Below, piece after piece: positions 1-6,296 of a stretch of DNA of 7,128 nt (position 1 is the first letter of the stretch; each line of letters begins with the position of its first letter). The notes beneath the pieces are model-generated. The model worked only from the letters and a program-made list of their open reading frames with translations. It did no database searches and was not told the DNA's origin. A program made the position numbers and the translations under genes. The stretch covers positions 1-7,128 of the forward strand of contig DATLBY010000111.1 in NCBI GenBank assembly GCA_035526665.1, given 5' to 3'. Source of the DNA: DATLBY01 sp035526665. Its GTDB lineage: Bacteria > Acidobacteriota > Terriglobia > Bryobacterales > Bryobacteraceae.

Positions 1-465
1 ATCAATAGGCTCGGGGGCCACGTTCAAATCGCCGAGCCAGATGGCTGGCTGGCCACGATCGAGGTAATCGTCAAAGTAGCCGCGGATTCTCTTGAACCAC
101 TCCAGCTTGAAGGCGTACTTGGGCGAAGTTATGAGGCTCCCTTGCGGCACATAGGTGTTGATGATGGGAAAGCCGTTCACAACCGTCTGCAGCATCCGGA
201 CGTCTTCGCTATCCGGTCCTTCCTGGAAGCCGTAGACCACACGCTCGGGGCGCTCCCTGGTCAATGTCGCCACACCGTTGTAGGCCTTCATGCCACGGTA
301 GGACACATGATAACCGGCCTGCTCGATCGCCTCCACAGGGAAGTCGCTATCCTGCACCTTGGTTTCCTGCAGGCACAGGACATCGGGACGGTGGGTGTGC
401 AGCCAGTCGAGCACCAGCGGCAGGCGCCGCCGGATGGAGTTTACGTTATAGGTGGCAATCTTCAT
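1..465 (-). CDS. xthA: Exodeoxyribonuclease III (AP endonuclease), partial: C-terminus beyond left edge
   Basis: This is an Mg-dependent 3'-5' exonuclease and apurinic/apyrimidinic endonuclease of cytoplasmic base-excision repair (exonuclease/endonuclease/phosphatase fold). The 155 visible residues start MKIATYNVNSIRRRLP, the standard opening of the family. Active-site landmarks occur in the expected order: N7 in NVNSI, E34 in CLQETK (metal ligand), Y105 in NTYVPQG, and D146/N148 in GDLNVAPEPID. The family is about 255-270 residues long, so roughly 100 C-terminal residues, including the final catalytic Asp-His, lie outside the window. The ATG at 463-465 is chosen because MKI directly precedes the conserved beta strand; no good Shine-Dalgarno is visible before it. 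The stop of the upstream PQQ-dehydrogenase-like gene is only 12 nt away on the same strand, so the two are probably co-transcribed, although no functional link is obvious. Family assignment is very secure. Confidence 0.94.
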   Translation of the reverse strand, partial: MKIATYNVNSIRRRLPLVLDWLHTHRPDVLCLQETKVQDSDFPVEAIEQAGYHVSYRGMKAYNGVATLTRERPERVVYGFQEGPDSEDVRMLQTVVNGFPIINTYVPQGSLITSPKYAFKLEWFKRIRGYFDDYLDRGQPAIWLGDLNVAPEPID

Positions 466-477
466 CCGGTGCGGGAG

Positions 478-1632
478 CTACTTCGTGTAGGCGATCCGCC
501 ACACCACTTTGCCGCCATCGTCGGAAAGTAGCAGGCTCCCGTCGCGCAGCTGCGCCAGACCAACGGGTCTGCCCCAGACCTCTTTTTGGTCAGCCCCTAG
601 CATAAAGCCGGTGAGAAAGTCGCGAACCGGTCCCGATGGCTTCCCCTTCTTAAACGGCACGAAGCTTACCGAGTAGCCGATGCGGGTAGACCGGTTGGAT
701 GAGCCGTGGTTGGCCAGGAAGGCGCCGTTCCGGTATCCGGAGGGAAACTGGCTGCCCGTATAAAAGAGAAAATCCAGGACGGCGACGTGAGGCGCGAGGG
801 CGATATCGGGAGCAATGGAGCGTTCCACCAGATCTTTGCGCTGTTCCTTGATGCGCGGATCTTCATGTTTCCCCAAGTACGCATAAGGCCAGCCATAGAA
901 ACCGCCTGGCCGGAGGCTGGTGAAGTAGTCCGCCACCAGGCCATCGCCCAGGTCGTTGCGCTCCTCCACCGTGCTCCACAGTTGGTCGCTGCCGGGATAG
1001 AACCGCAGACCTACGGGATTGCGCAGACCGGTGGCGAAAACCTCATGCCCGGAGCCGTCCGGGTTGTACTTGTTGATGGCAGCACGGGTCTCCGGATCGC
1101 CGGTCACCAGATCGGCCGAAGATCCCACGGCGAGGTACATTTTCTCGCCCTTGCGGTCGAAGGCAATGGTGCGGGTCACATGGCCCTTGGTAAAGCCCGG
1201 CAGAGAGACGACCTCTTCGCCCGGACCTGCCGTCCTGGTCTTCGCATCGTACTTATAGCGCTTTACCGAGGTGGGCTCGCCGACGTACAGGTAGTCTTTC
1301 CAGAATGCGAGGCCGTACGGCCGGTCAAGTCCGCTGAGCAGGACTTTCTTCTCGCCGCCCTGGACAAGGTAGACCGAGCCATTGGCTACAGTGTCGCTCA
1401 CCAGCACTTCCCCGCCCGGACCTTCCAGCAGGAACCGCGGCCGCTGGAACCCCTTGGCGTACTCCTCCACCACGAAACCTTTCGGCACAGTGAACTGGGC
1501 TCCTTGAGGCCGGCCGACCACTTTCGGTCCGTTGGCGACAGCGGGAGTGGCAAACGGGGCGGGCAGCGAGTCGGAGGCTTGCGCCCAGAGCGCAACTCCG
1601 GTACAAAGAGTGAGCAGAAACGTTTTTTGCAT
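478..1632 (-). CDS. Secreted PQQ-dependent sugar dehydrogenase-like beta-propeller protein (glucose/sorbosone dehydrogenase family)
   Basis: This 384-residue protein is probably a periplasmic quinoprotein that oxidises a sugar or aldose using pyrroloquinoline quinone; the substrate cannot be read from sequence. Residues 1-19 look like a Sec signal peptide with a plausible AQA|SD cleavage site. The rest reads as a six-bladed propeller with repeated blade-like segments (GPGGEVLVSD, GEKMYLAVGSS, DGSLLLSDDGG). Candidate active-site residues match the soluble glucose dehydrogenase pattern: H151 in KGHVTRTIAFD aligns with the catalytic His, and R204-N205-P206 in GLRNPVGL aligns with the PQQ-contacting Arg-Asn. 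The family motif FYGWPY lies at 245-250. AAAGG, 8 nt before the ATG, supports this start. It is divergent from the toxin-antitoxin pair across 81 nt and leads the pair with xthA. No PQQ biosynthesis gene is in view, so the cofactor is inferred. A non-enzymatic propeller is the main alternative. Confidence 0.85.
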   Translation of the reverse strand: MQKTFLLTLCTGVALWAQASDSLPAPFATPAVANGPKVVGRPQGAQFTVPKGFVVEEYAKGFQRPRFLLEGPGGEVLVSDTVANGSVYLVQGGEKKVLLSGLDRPYGLAFWKDYLYVGEPTSVKRYKYDAKTRTAGPGEEVVSLPGFTKGHVTRTIAFDRKGEKMYLAVGSSADLVTGDPETRAAINKYNPDGSGHEVFATGLRNPVGLRFYPGSDQLWSTVEERNDLGDGLVADYFTSLRPGGFYGWPYAYLGKHEDPRIKEQRKDLVERSIAPDIALAPHVAVLDFLFYTGSQFPSGYRNGAFLANHGSSNRSTRIGYSVSFVPFKKGKPSGPVRDFLTGFMLGADQKEVWGRPVGLAQLRDGSLLLSDDGGKVVWRIAYTK

Positions 1633-1663
1633 GGGATCAGCCTTTATTCTACCTGTTTCCGAC

Positions 1664-1685
1664 TGTCACGACATATGTCTTGACA
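1664..1685. promoter_or_regulatory. 22-bp near-perfect palindrome, candidate operator of the Xre-RES module
   Basis: The core GACATATGTC (1670-1679) is a perfect 10-bp palindrome. It is flanked symmetrically, one base away on each side, by TGTCA (1664-1668) and TGACA (1681-1685), so 20 of 22 bases are self-complementary. A further TGACA half-site follows at 1688-1692. The site lies in the 81-nt divergent region, 28 nt before the antitoxin ATG and 31 nt before the dehydrogenase-like ATG. Antitoxins of the Xre/RES class commonly repress their own promoter through inverted repeats, so this is the natural operator. Binding is inferred; the symmetry is directly visible. Confidence 0.6.
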
Positions 1686-1692
1686 TTTGACA
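1680..1692 (+). promoter_or_regulatory. Tandem TTGACA boxes, candidate -35 element for the toxin-antitoxin operon
   Basis: TTGACA, identical to the sigma-70 -35 consensus, occurs at 1680-1685 and again at 1687-1692. The first copy is the right arm of the palindrome, so a repressor there would block polymerase. No good -10 is found: 17 nt after the first box is GAGACT, and after the second the -10 window would run into the ATG at 1714. The element is therefore only a candidate, and transcription would give a very short leader. Confidence 0.35.
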
Positions 1693-1713
1693 CCCATCGA
1701 GCGAGACTGAAGT

Positions 1714-2070
1714 ATGAGCCGTGCTGCCCGCCATACTTCAGAATCTCCTCAGGCTCCGCTCGAAAGCGTAACCGAAGCGTTGGGCAGCAGTGTGGTGGCC
1801 GGCATCCTGGGAGTCCACGCCCGGACCCTACAGCGGCGGCGCGTGAGCGCCCATGGGCCGCGTCCACTGGAAATACAGCGAGCCGAAAAGTTGGGCCGGA
1901 TCTGGTCGGGGCTGACCCGGCTATTCACGAAAGAGGACGCCCTGCTCTGGCTGCGGATTGCGAATCCGGTACTGGCAAACCGGCCTCCGCTGGACGTGAT
2001 GACGGATGACGGCGGGCTGGACCGGGTACTAGATGTGATCGGCCAGTTGGAATGGGGAATCGCCTCGTAG
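1714..2070 (+). CDS. Xre/MbcA/ParS-like antitoxin (DUF2384) of a RES toxin-antitoxin pair
   Basis: This is a 118-residue cytoplasmic antitoxin, expected to bind and inhibit the RES toxin encoded immediately downstream and to repress the operon. Residues about 25-43 (SSVVAGILGVHARTLQRRR) read as a helix-turn-helix: an ILGV turn followed by a basic recognition helix. The C-terminal half (about 58-118) matches the DUF2384 toxin-binding domain, with a LFTKEDALLWLRIANPVL helix, then a RPPLDVMTDDGG stretch and a final helix ending near LEWGIAS. In this family the C-terminal tail usually inserts into the toxin active site. Its stop codon (2068-2070) abuts the toxin ATG with no gap. The ATG at 1714 has only a weak purine-rich stretch upstream (GAGACTGAAG), so a short N-terminal difference is possible, but both domains are complete. 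The pairing with the RES gene makes the assignment firm. Confidence 0.88.
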   Translation: MSRAARHTSESPQAPLESVTEALGSSVVAGILGVHARTLQRRRVSAHGPRPLEIQRAEKLGRIWSGLTRLFTKEDALLWLRIANPVLANRPPLDVMTDDGGLDRVLDVIGQLEWGIAS

Positions 2071-2586
2071 ATGACGGATCCGTCCGCCATGCCGGCGAGC
2101 GCGGAGGCAGGGCCTTGGTCGGGGACGGTTTACCGGATCTGCTCGGCGCCGCACTCTCAGTCAACGCTGTCGCTGCGCGGCGCTCTGCAATTTCGCGGCC
2201 GGTATCATTTGCGCGGCTACTTCGGCGCGCTGTACACCTCAGAAAAGTTGGACACCGCTGTTTGTGAAATCGGGCGGCGTTTGACGGTTGCGCCTAAGCA
2301 GACGTTTGTGCGATCGGAGCTGCGGGTGCGGCTTTCGCGGGTTCTCGACCTGACAGACCCGCGAGTCCGGCGCAAGTGGTCGGTCAACAGCGCGCAACTG
2401 ATTTCAGAGGATTACACAGCCTGCCAACAACTCGCGCTGAAGGCGTGGCAAGGTTCGCTGGAGGGACTGATTGCGCCGTCCGCGGCGGATCCGGCGGAGA
2501 AGAACGCAGTGCTTTTCCTCGACCATCAGCATCCCGGCTGGTCGGTGGAGTTAGTATCAGTGGAGCCCGTATCATTTCCCGAATAG
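2071..2586 (+). CDS. RES-domain toxin (predicted NAD+-degrading enzyme)
   Basis: This 171-residue RES toxin is a relative of MbcT and other NAD+-depleting RES proteins; characterised members cleave or phosphorolyse cytosolic NAD+ and stop growth until neutralised by their Xre partner. The family signature is readable in order: R22 in VYRICSA, a variant of the usual GGRW segment (FRGRYHLRG, 41-49), YTSEKLDTAVCEIGRR with E66 as the conserved Glu, and GLIAPSAA (133-139) with S137 as the conserved Ser. The length is normal and the frame is intact, so it looks active rather than decayed. The ATG directly follows the antitoxin stop; GGGGA about 12 nt upstream, inside the antitoxin gene, may serve as a ribosome site. 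An in-frame ATG at 2089 is possible but has no better site. The gene converges on the minus-strand transglutaminase-like gene with 19 nt between stops. The exact reaction is inferred from the family. Confidence 0.87.
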   Translation: MTDPSAMPASAEAGPWSGTVYRICSAPHSQSTLSLRGALQFRGRYHLRGYFGALYTSEKLDTAVCEIGRRLTVAPKQTFVRSELRVRLSRVLDLTDPRVRRKWSVNSAQLISEDYTACQQLALKAWQGSLEGLIAPSAADPAEKNAVLFLDHQHPGWSVELVSVEPVSFPE

Positions 2587-2605
2587 CCGGCCGGCGTCAG
2601 CCCAG

Positions 2606-3409
2606 TCAAATTTCATCCGCATAAACAGTGAAGCGTTCCAGGGAGTGCGGCCCGAAGCTGGTTGCGATAGCCACATCCGCCGCATCACGGCCACGCGCGA
2701 TCAGCGTTCGTCCGATCCGCGGCACGTTATTGCGCGGATCGAATGTCCGCCAGGCGCCACCGATATACGCCTCGAAACAGGCCGCAAAATCCATCGCCCC
2801 ATAGGGCGGCGGCGTTCCCATGTCTCCCAGATAACCGGTGCAGTATCTCGCCGGAATGTTCATGCAGCGGCAAAGCGTCACAGCCAGGTGGGTGAAATCC
2901 CGGCATACGCCGGTGCCTTCGTTGTAAGTTTCCCAGGCCGTCCGGGTGGATCGCGCATTCTGATAGGAGAACGCGATGCGCTGGTGCACGAAATCGCAGA
3001 TTGCCTGCACCCGGGCCCAGCCCGGCGTCACGTTCCCGAACAGGTTCCACGCGGTCTGCGAAAGCAATTCCGTTTCGCAATAGCGGCTGCCCAGGAGGAA
3101 CACCAGTGTTTCTTCGGGCAGGTCCTGCACTGGATGTTGTTCGGCGGTGGTGACCGGTACTTCGAGCTCGCCGGAGTCCCGGATCAGGCCCCGGCTCCAA
3201 ATTGTAATGCGGCCGGCGGGAGCTACCAATCTTGTGCAGCGGTTCCCGAAAGAATCCCGATACTCGCTGAGGGCAACCGGCGGGTCTGTAATCAGATCGT
3301 CGGGAACCTCCATATCGGCCGCGCGCGAATCGTGCACATGCAGCATCAGCACCATCGGTGTCGCCTGGGCGAACCCGTAAACCATCTCGTAGCCGACCTG
3401 GATTTTCAT
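2606..3409 (-). CDS. Transglutaminase-like cysteine protease-fold protein lacking the usual catalytic His
   Basis: This 267-residue protein belongs to the bacterial transglutaminase-like superfamily. The N-terminal half (MKIQVGYEMVYGF, then FGNRCTRLVAPAGRI) is the beta-rich domain typical of these proteins. LPEETLVFLLGSRYCE (about 97-112) is characteristic of this subgroup. The catalytic core is at about 128-230: C169 in GVCRDFTHLA (nucleophile), IPARYCTGYLGD, then MDFAACFEAYIGG and D224 in TFDPRNN. The position normally holding the His of an H-A-W motif is A209, and the Trp is C211, so the triad is incomplete by sequence. It ends in a family-typical GRDAADVAIATSFGP segment. The start is set at 3409, not the farther in-frame ATG at 3451, because MKIQVGYE matches family N-termini and AAGGA lies 9 nt upstream. 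It is divergent from the ATP-grasp/transglutaminase operon, with which it probably functions in peptide or amide-bond chemistry; the substrate is unknown. Confidence 0.88.
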   Translation of the reverse strand: MKIQVGYEMVYGFAQATPMVLMLHVHDSRAADMEVPDDLITDPPVALSEYRDSFGNRCTRLVAPAGRITIWSRGLIRDSGELEVPVTTAEQHPVQDLPEETLVFLLGSRYCETELLSQTAWNLFGNVTPGWARVQAICDFVHQRIAFSYQNARSTRTAWETYNEGTGVCRDFTHLAVTLCRCMNIPARYCTGYLGDMGTPPPYGAMDFAACFEAYIGGAWRTFDPRNNVPRIGRTLIARGRDAADVAIATSFGPHSLERFTVYADEI

Positions 3410-3418
3410 CCCCTGTTT

Positions 3419-3423
3419 TCCTT
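3419..3423 (-). promoter_or_regulatory. Shine-Dalgarno AAGGA deciding the start of the minus-strand transglutaminase-like gene
   Basis: On the minus strand, GAAGGA is followed by 9 nt and then the ATG at 3409. The in-frame ATG at 3451 would add 14 residues (MGPVRPTVHEGKQG) that encode the ribosome site itself and do not resemble the family. This supports the shorter protein. Confidence 0.7.
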
Positions 3424-3430
3424 CGTGAAC

Positions 3431-3452
3431 TGTGGGTCTGACGGGGCCCACA
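3431..3452. repeat. Inverted repeat in the leader of the minus-strand transglutaminase-like gene
   Basis: TGTGGG (3431-3436) pairs perfectly with CCCACA (3447-3452) around a 10-nt loop. It sits 21 nt upstream of the ATG at 3409, just beyond the Shine-Dalgarno. It could be an mRNA hairpin affecting translation or an operator. There is no T-tract, so it is not a typical terminator. Confidence 0.4.
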
Positions 3453-3612
3453 TTTGCGATTCCGGAGAGGCTCTATCCGCCTTCTTATGATAGGTCCAAC
3501 CAGGGAAGCGCCGCAATTGCTGATTCCGGTTACGCCGGATGTGGATGTGTATGTGAGACGGCCGCATTTGGATGGATCGATAGTCCGCTCGTGTTTGATA
3601 TCCTGGACACAT

Positions 3613-3645
3613 GCTCGCCAAGGCCATCCAGCTAGATGGGCGAGC
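3613..3645. repeat. Bulged inverted repeat upstream of the ATP-grasp operon
   Basis: GCTCGC (3613-3618) pairs with GCGAGC (3640-3645), and inside it CCATC (3624-3628) pairs with GATGG (3635-3639) around a six-base loop CAGCTA. The total is 11 paired positions with a five-base bulge on the left arm. No T-run follows on either strand, which argues against an intrinsic terminator. It may be a leader-RNA structure or regulator site. Confidence 0.45.
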
Positions 3646-3650
3646 CATGA

Positions 3651-3680
3651 ACTCTCGGTGAATGCTAGCAAATCGAGAGT
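3651..3680. repeat. Nested inverted repeat, candidate operator of the ATP-grasp operon
   Basis: ACTCTCG (3651-3657) and CGAGAGT (3674-3680) form a perfect 7-base inverted repeat with a 16-nt spacer. The spacer contains the perfect palindrome TGCTAGCA (3663-3670), centred within one base of the outer repeat. Two-level symmetry about 125 nt before the ATG at 3804 suits a dimeric regulator. No regulator gene for it is visible in the window. Confidence 0.45.
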
Positions 3681-3803
3681 CTACGGGTTGCTCGCCTCGG
3701 GGGTAAGGGTCATAGCACGGACCTGATCAATTTGCCGCCCACAAAAAGCAATCCCGACTTTTCGCTGACGCTTCATTTGCCCCGGCGCTGATCTGAACCG
3801 GTA

Positions 3804-6296
3804 ATGATTGCTGACCTGCTCCAATTTCCATTTTCCGACACCTCCGTTTACAACGAACTGGCGCCGGACGGAGTGACGCTCCGGCCCCACTGGGCTCCGT
3901 TCATCACTTCGCTGCAGAACATCGGATCGGCTGAGTTGGAGCGCCGCTGGGAACGGGCCGAGCGCCGCATCCGCGAGAACGGTATCACCTATAACATTTA
4001 TACCGACCCGCTTGGCAAGAACCGGCCCTGGGCCATCGATCCCGTTCCGTTCCTTGTCCCGCCCGGGGAGTGGCGCTTTATCGAAGCGGGAATCATTCAG
4101 CGGGCGGAATTATTGAACCTCATTCTGCAGGATATTTACGGAGAACGCCGTCTGCTCTCGAACGGCGATTTGCCCGCGCCGCTGCTGTTTGCCAATCCCG
4201 CGTTTCTTAGGCCGCTAGCCGGCATCAATGTCCCGCAGCCTTCGCGCCTGCACCTGCTGGCAGTCGACCTTGCCCGCTCGCCCGACGGCCAGTGGTGGGT
4301 GCTGGCCGACCGCACGCAGGCGCCTTCCGGCAGCGGCTACGCGCTGGAAAATCGCACGATTGTTTCCGACGTCCTGCCCGACGTCTTCAGCATGTCAAAC
4401 GTAAAGCGCCTGGCGCCGTTCTTTCGCGCGCAACGCGAGGCCCTTCTCGCCATGGGACGCTCAAGCAATCCGCAAGTGGTTCTGCTCACGCCGGGTCCAT
4501 TAAACGAGACTTATTTCGAGCACTCGTATCTCGCCCGGTATCTCGGTTTCCCACTGGTCGAGGGCGCGGACCTTACGGTTCGCAACCGAGAGGTCTTTCT
4601 GAAGACAGTGGAAGGGCTGCGGCCGGTCGATGTGATTCTCCGCCGTGTGGACGATAGTTTCTGCGATCCGCTGGAACTGCGCGGCGAATCGTTCCTGGGA
4701 GTGGCCGGGATGGTGGACGCCGTGAATGCCGGTAACGTCGCCATAGCCAATTCGCTGGGGAGCGGCGTCATCGAGACGGCTGCGATCATGCCGTTTCTGC
4801 CCGGCCTTTCGCGCAAGCTGCTGGGCGAAGCTCTTAAACTGCCCTGTGTGGCGACCTGGTGGTGCGGGCAGGATGACGCGCTGCAGTGGGTGTTGGATCA
4901 TCTGAACCAGGTGGTGGTGAAGCCCGCATTCCCGCAGCTCGGCCTGGAACCGATTTTCGGCGCGGACCTGGCGAAGGCGGGAACGCGCAAGATATCCGAT
5001 CAGTTGCGGGCCCGGCCCTACGATTACGTGGCTCAGGAACAGGTGGCTCTCTCGACCGCGCCGGTTTGGGACCGCGGACATCTGCAGTCACGCAGTCTTG
5101 TGTTGCGCACCTACGTGCTGAACACGGGCAATGGCTGGATTGCGATGCCGGGCGGTCTGGTGCGGGTTGCCGGCGCGGACGGCCCCGTCGTATCCATGCA
5201 AAAAGGCGGACACAGCAAGGACGCCTGGGTGCTGTGGGATGGCCCGGTGGACACCTTCAGCATGCTTCGGCCGCGCCATCATCCGGTGGAATTGCGGCGC
5301 GGATCGGTGGATTTGCCCAGCCGAGCCGCCGACAATCTTTTCTGGCTGGGCCGCTACGCCGAGCGCTCCGAATGCGTCGCGCGCCTGCTGCGCTGCCTCA
5401 TGACGCGCGTGCGGCGCGCCTCCGAAACCGAACTGGCGTGCCTCTTCCGTCTGCATGCCTGCCTGGAATCCGAGCACACGAAATTTCCGGAGAACAGACC
5501 CCCGAACGCACGCGATCTCGAAGACGAATTGATTTCCCTGATGTCTTGCGCCGGCCGGCCCGACAGTCTGGTTTCGACTCTTACCGAACTCCAACGAGTG
5601 GGCGGACATTTACGCGAGCGTCTCTCCACCGATATGTCCCGCCTGGTAGGCCAGCTCGTTGGTTCGGCGCGCGTGGAGGACTACATGCTCTTCGTCGATT
5701 ATCCGGGTGTCCTAAACGGCTGTCTCGAACTACTCTCCGCTTTCAGCGGAATGGAGCGGGAGAACATCACCCGTGGTCCCGGCTGGCTCTTCCTGAGCCT
5801 GGGACGCCGCCTGGAGCGCGCCATGCACACCGTGCGGCAGCTGCGTGAAATAACCGCGCCGTTCGACGAGGCGAGCTGGCCGCTACTCGAGTACCTGCTC
5901 GAAGTGGCGGACAGTTCCATGACTTACCGGTCTCGATACTTCACGACTTTGCAACCCGTTGCCGTGCTCGACGTTTTGCTGGCCGACGGCACAAATCCGC
6001 GGTCTCTGGATTTTCAACTGGTTCATCTTGCCGATCTCTACCAGAAGCTCCCGCGGCACGTTCCCGCGGATTGGAAGGCCATGCAACATGCGGTGGCGCT
6101 GCTCCAAAAACTGGATTTGGAGACGCTGGAATATCCTCTTCCCGGGGCTGGCAAGACGGCGGCTGATGACGAAGCGCGCGCGCAACTGGACCGCTCCCTC
6201 GCCTACCTCCAGGAGTTGCTGGCTTCGTGGGCCGACAATGTTTCCCGCACTTACTTCGGTCACGCCCGAACGTTCCCGATCAGCATAGGCGGATGA
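3804..6296 (+). CDS. Circularly permuted ATP-grasp enzyme fused to an alpha-E (DUF403) domain
   Basis: This is an 830-residue cytoplasmic two-domain protein. Residues about 1-495 are a circularly permuted type-2 ATP-grasp domain (DUF404/DUF407 class), predicted to form amide or peptide bonds using ATP. It opens with family text (RPHWAPF, RENGITYNIY) and shows VLADRTQAPSGSGYALENR (from V166), LGSGVIE (318-324), VVVKPAFPQLG with candidate nucleotide-binding K373, AQEQV (410-414), RSLVLRTYV (430-438), MPGGLVRVAG (448-457) and QKGGHSKDAWVL (466-477). Residues about 504-822 are the all-helical alpha-E domain, beginning LPSRAADNLFWLGRYAERSE and ending with WADNVSRTYFGH (809-820). In many genomes these domains are separate genes; here they are one uninterrupted frame. 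The start lacks a clear Shine-Dalgarno but fits family N-termini. The stop overlaps the next ATG as ATGA, implying translational coupling. The substrate of this enzyme group is not established. Confidence 0.93.
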   Translation: MIADLLQFPFSDTSVYNELAPDGVTLRPHWAPFITSLQNIGSAELERRWERAERRIRENGITYNIYTDPLGKNRPWAIDPVPFLVPPGEWRFIEAGIIQRAELLNLILQDIYGERRLLSNGDLPAPLLFANPAFLRPLAGINVPQPSRLHLLAVDLARSPDGQWWVLADRTQAPSGSGYALENRTIVSDVLPDVFSMSNVKRLAPFFRAQREALLAMGRSSNPQVVLLTPGPLNETYFEHSYLARYLGFPLVEGADLTVRNREVFLKTVEGLRPVDVILRRVDDSFCDPLELRGESFLGVAGMVDAVNAGNVAIANSLGSGVIETAAIMPFLPGLSRKLLGEALKLPCVATWWCGQDDALQWVLDHLNQVVVKPAFPQLGLEPIFGADLAKAGTRKISDQLRARPYDYVAQEQVALSTAPVWDRGHLQSRSLVLRTYVLNTGNGWIAMPGGLVRVAGADGPVVSMQKGGHSKDAWVLWDGPVDTFSMLRPRHHPVELRRGSVDLPSRAADNLFWLGRYAERSECVARLLRCLMTRVRRASETELACLFRLHACLESEHTKFPENRPPNARDLEDELISLMSCAGRPDSLVSTLTELQRVGGHLRERLSTDMSRLVGQLVGSARVEDYMLFVDYPGVLNGCLELLSAFSGMERENITRGPGWLFLSLGRRLERAMHTVRQLREITAPFDEASWPLLEYLLEVADSSMTYRSRYFTTLQPVAVLDVLLADGTNPRSLDFQLVHLADLYQKLPRHVPADWKAMQHAVALLQKLDLETLEYPLPGAGKTAADDEARAQLDRSLAYLQELLASWADNVSRTYFGHARTFPISIGG

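Larger units (their letters stand above)
3410..3803. other. Divergent intergenic region (394 nt) without a convincing gene
   Basis: This region separates the two divergent transcription units of the ATP-grasp/transglutaminase system and should contain both promoters. Open frames inside it (for example 3454-3726 plus, 3406-3648 minus) show no recognisable family, no good ribosome site and no conserved-looking motif. What it does hold is secondary-structure potential: inverted repeats at 3431-3452, 3613-3645 and 3651-3680, plus smaller ones such as GCAATTGC (3513-3520) and TCCGG-ttacg-CCGGA (3525-3539). I found no strong sigma-70 promoter. The size is generous compared with the 81-nt and 19-nt gaps elsewhere in the window. 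Confidence 0.6.

Noticed and set aside
706..1683. 325-codon plus-strand open frame opposite the quinoprotein gene
   Set aside because: Antisense shadow; the minus frame has a signal peptide, a ribosome site and family motifs.
2073..2084. Perfect palindrome GACGGATCCGTC at the toxin start
   Set aside because: It is within coding sequence, leaves only a four-base stem once a loop is allowed, and has no second feature to support a role.
2586..2595. GCCGGCCGGC between the convergent stops, considered as a bidirectional terminator
   Set aside because: It has no T-tract on either side and too short a stem once a loop is allowed; such GC palindromes are expected by chance at this composition.
3410..3451. 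Longer N-terminus for the minus-strand transglutaminase-like protein (ATG at 3451)
   Set aside because: The extra 14 codons span the AAGGA ribosome site that serves the ATG at 3409, and MKIQVGYE matches family N-termini.
2645..3490. 281-codon plus-strand open frame opposite the minus-strand transglutaminase-like gene
   Set aside because: Antisense shadow; the minus frame carries the conserved Cys and Asp motifs and a clear ribosome site.
3636..3706. Chain of tiny overlapping frames (MGEP, MNSR, then a 14-codon frame), considered as a possible substrate peptide for the amidoligase
   Set aside because: No Shine-Dalgarno before any of them, and they lie within the inverted repeats; chance ATGs explain them as well.
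3454..3726. Plus-strand open frame of 90 codons in the divergent intergenic region
   Set aside because: No recognisable family, no ribosome site, and it overlaps opposing open frames and several inverted repeats; composition does not look like the neighbouring genes.
4886..5848. 320-codon plus-strand open frame inside the ATP-grasp/alpha-E gene
   Set aside because: It is a GC-rich frame shadow of a gene whose own frame matches known domains throughout; the translation is rich in Arg, Gly and Ala and has no family features.
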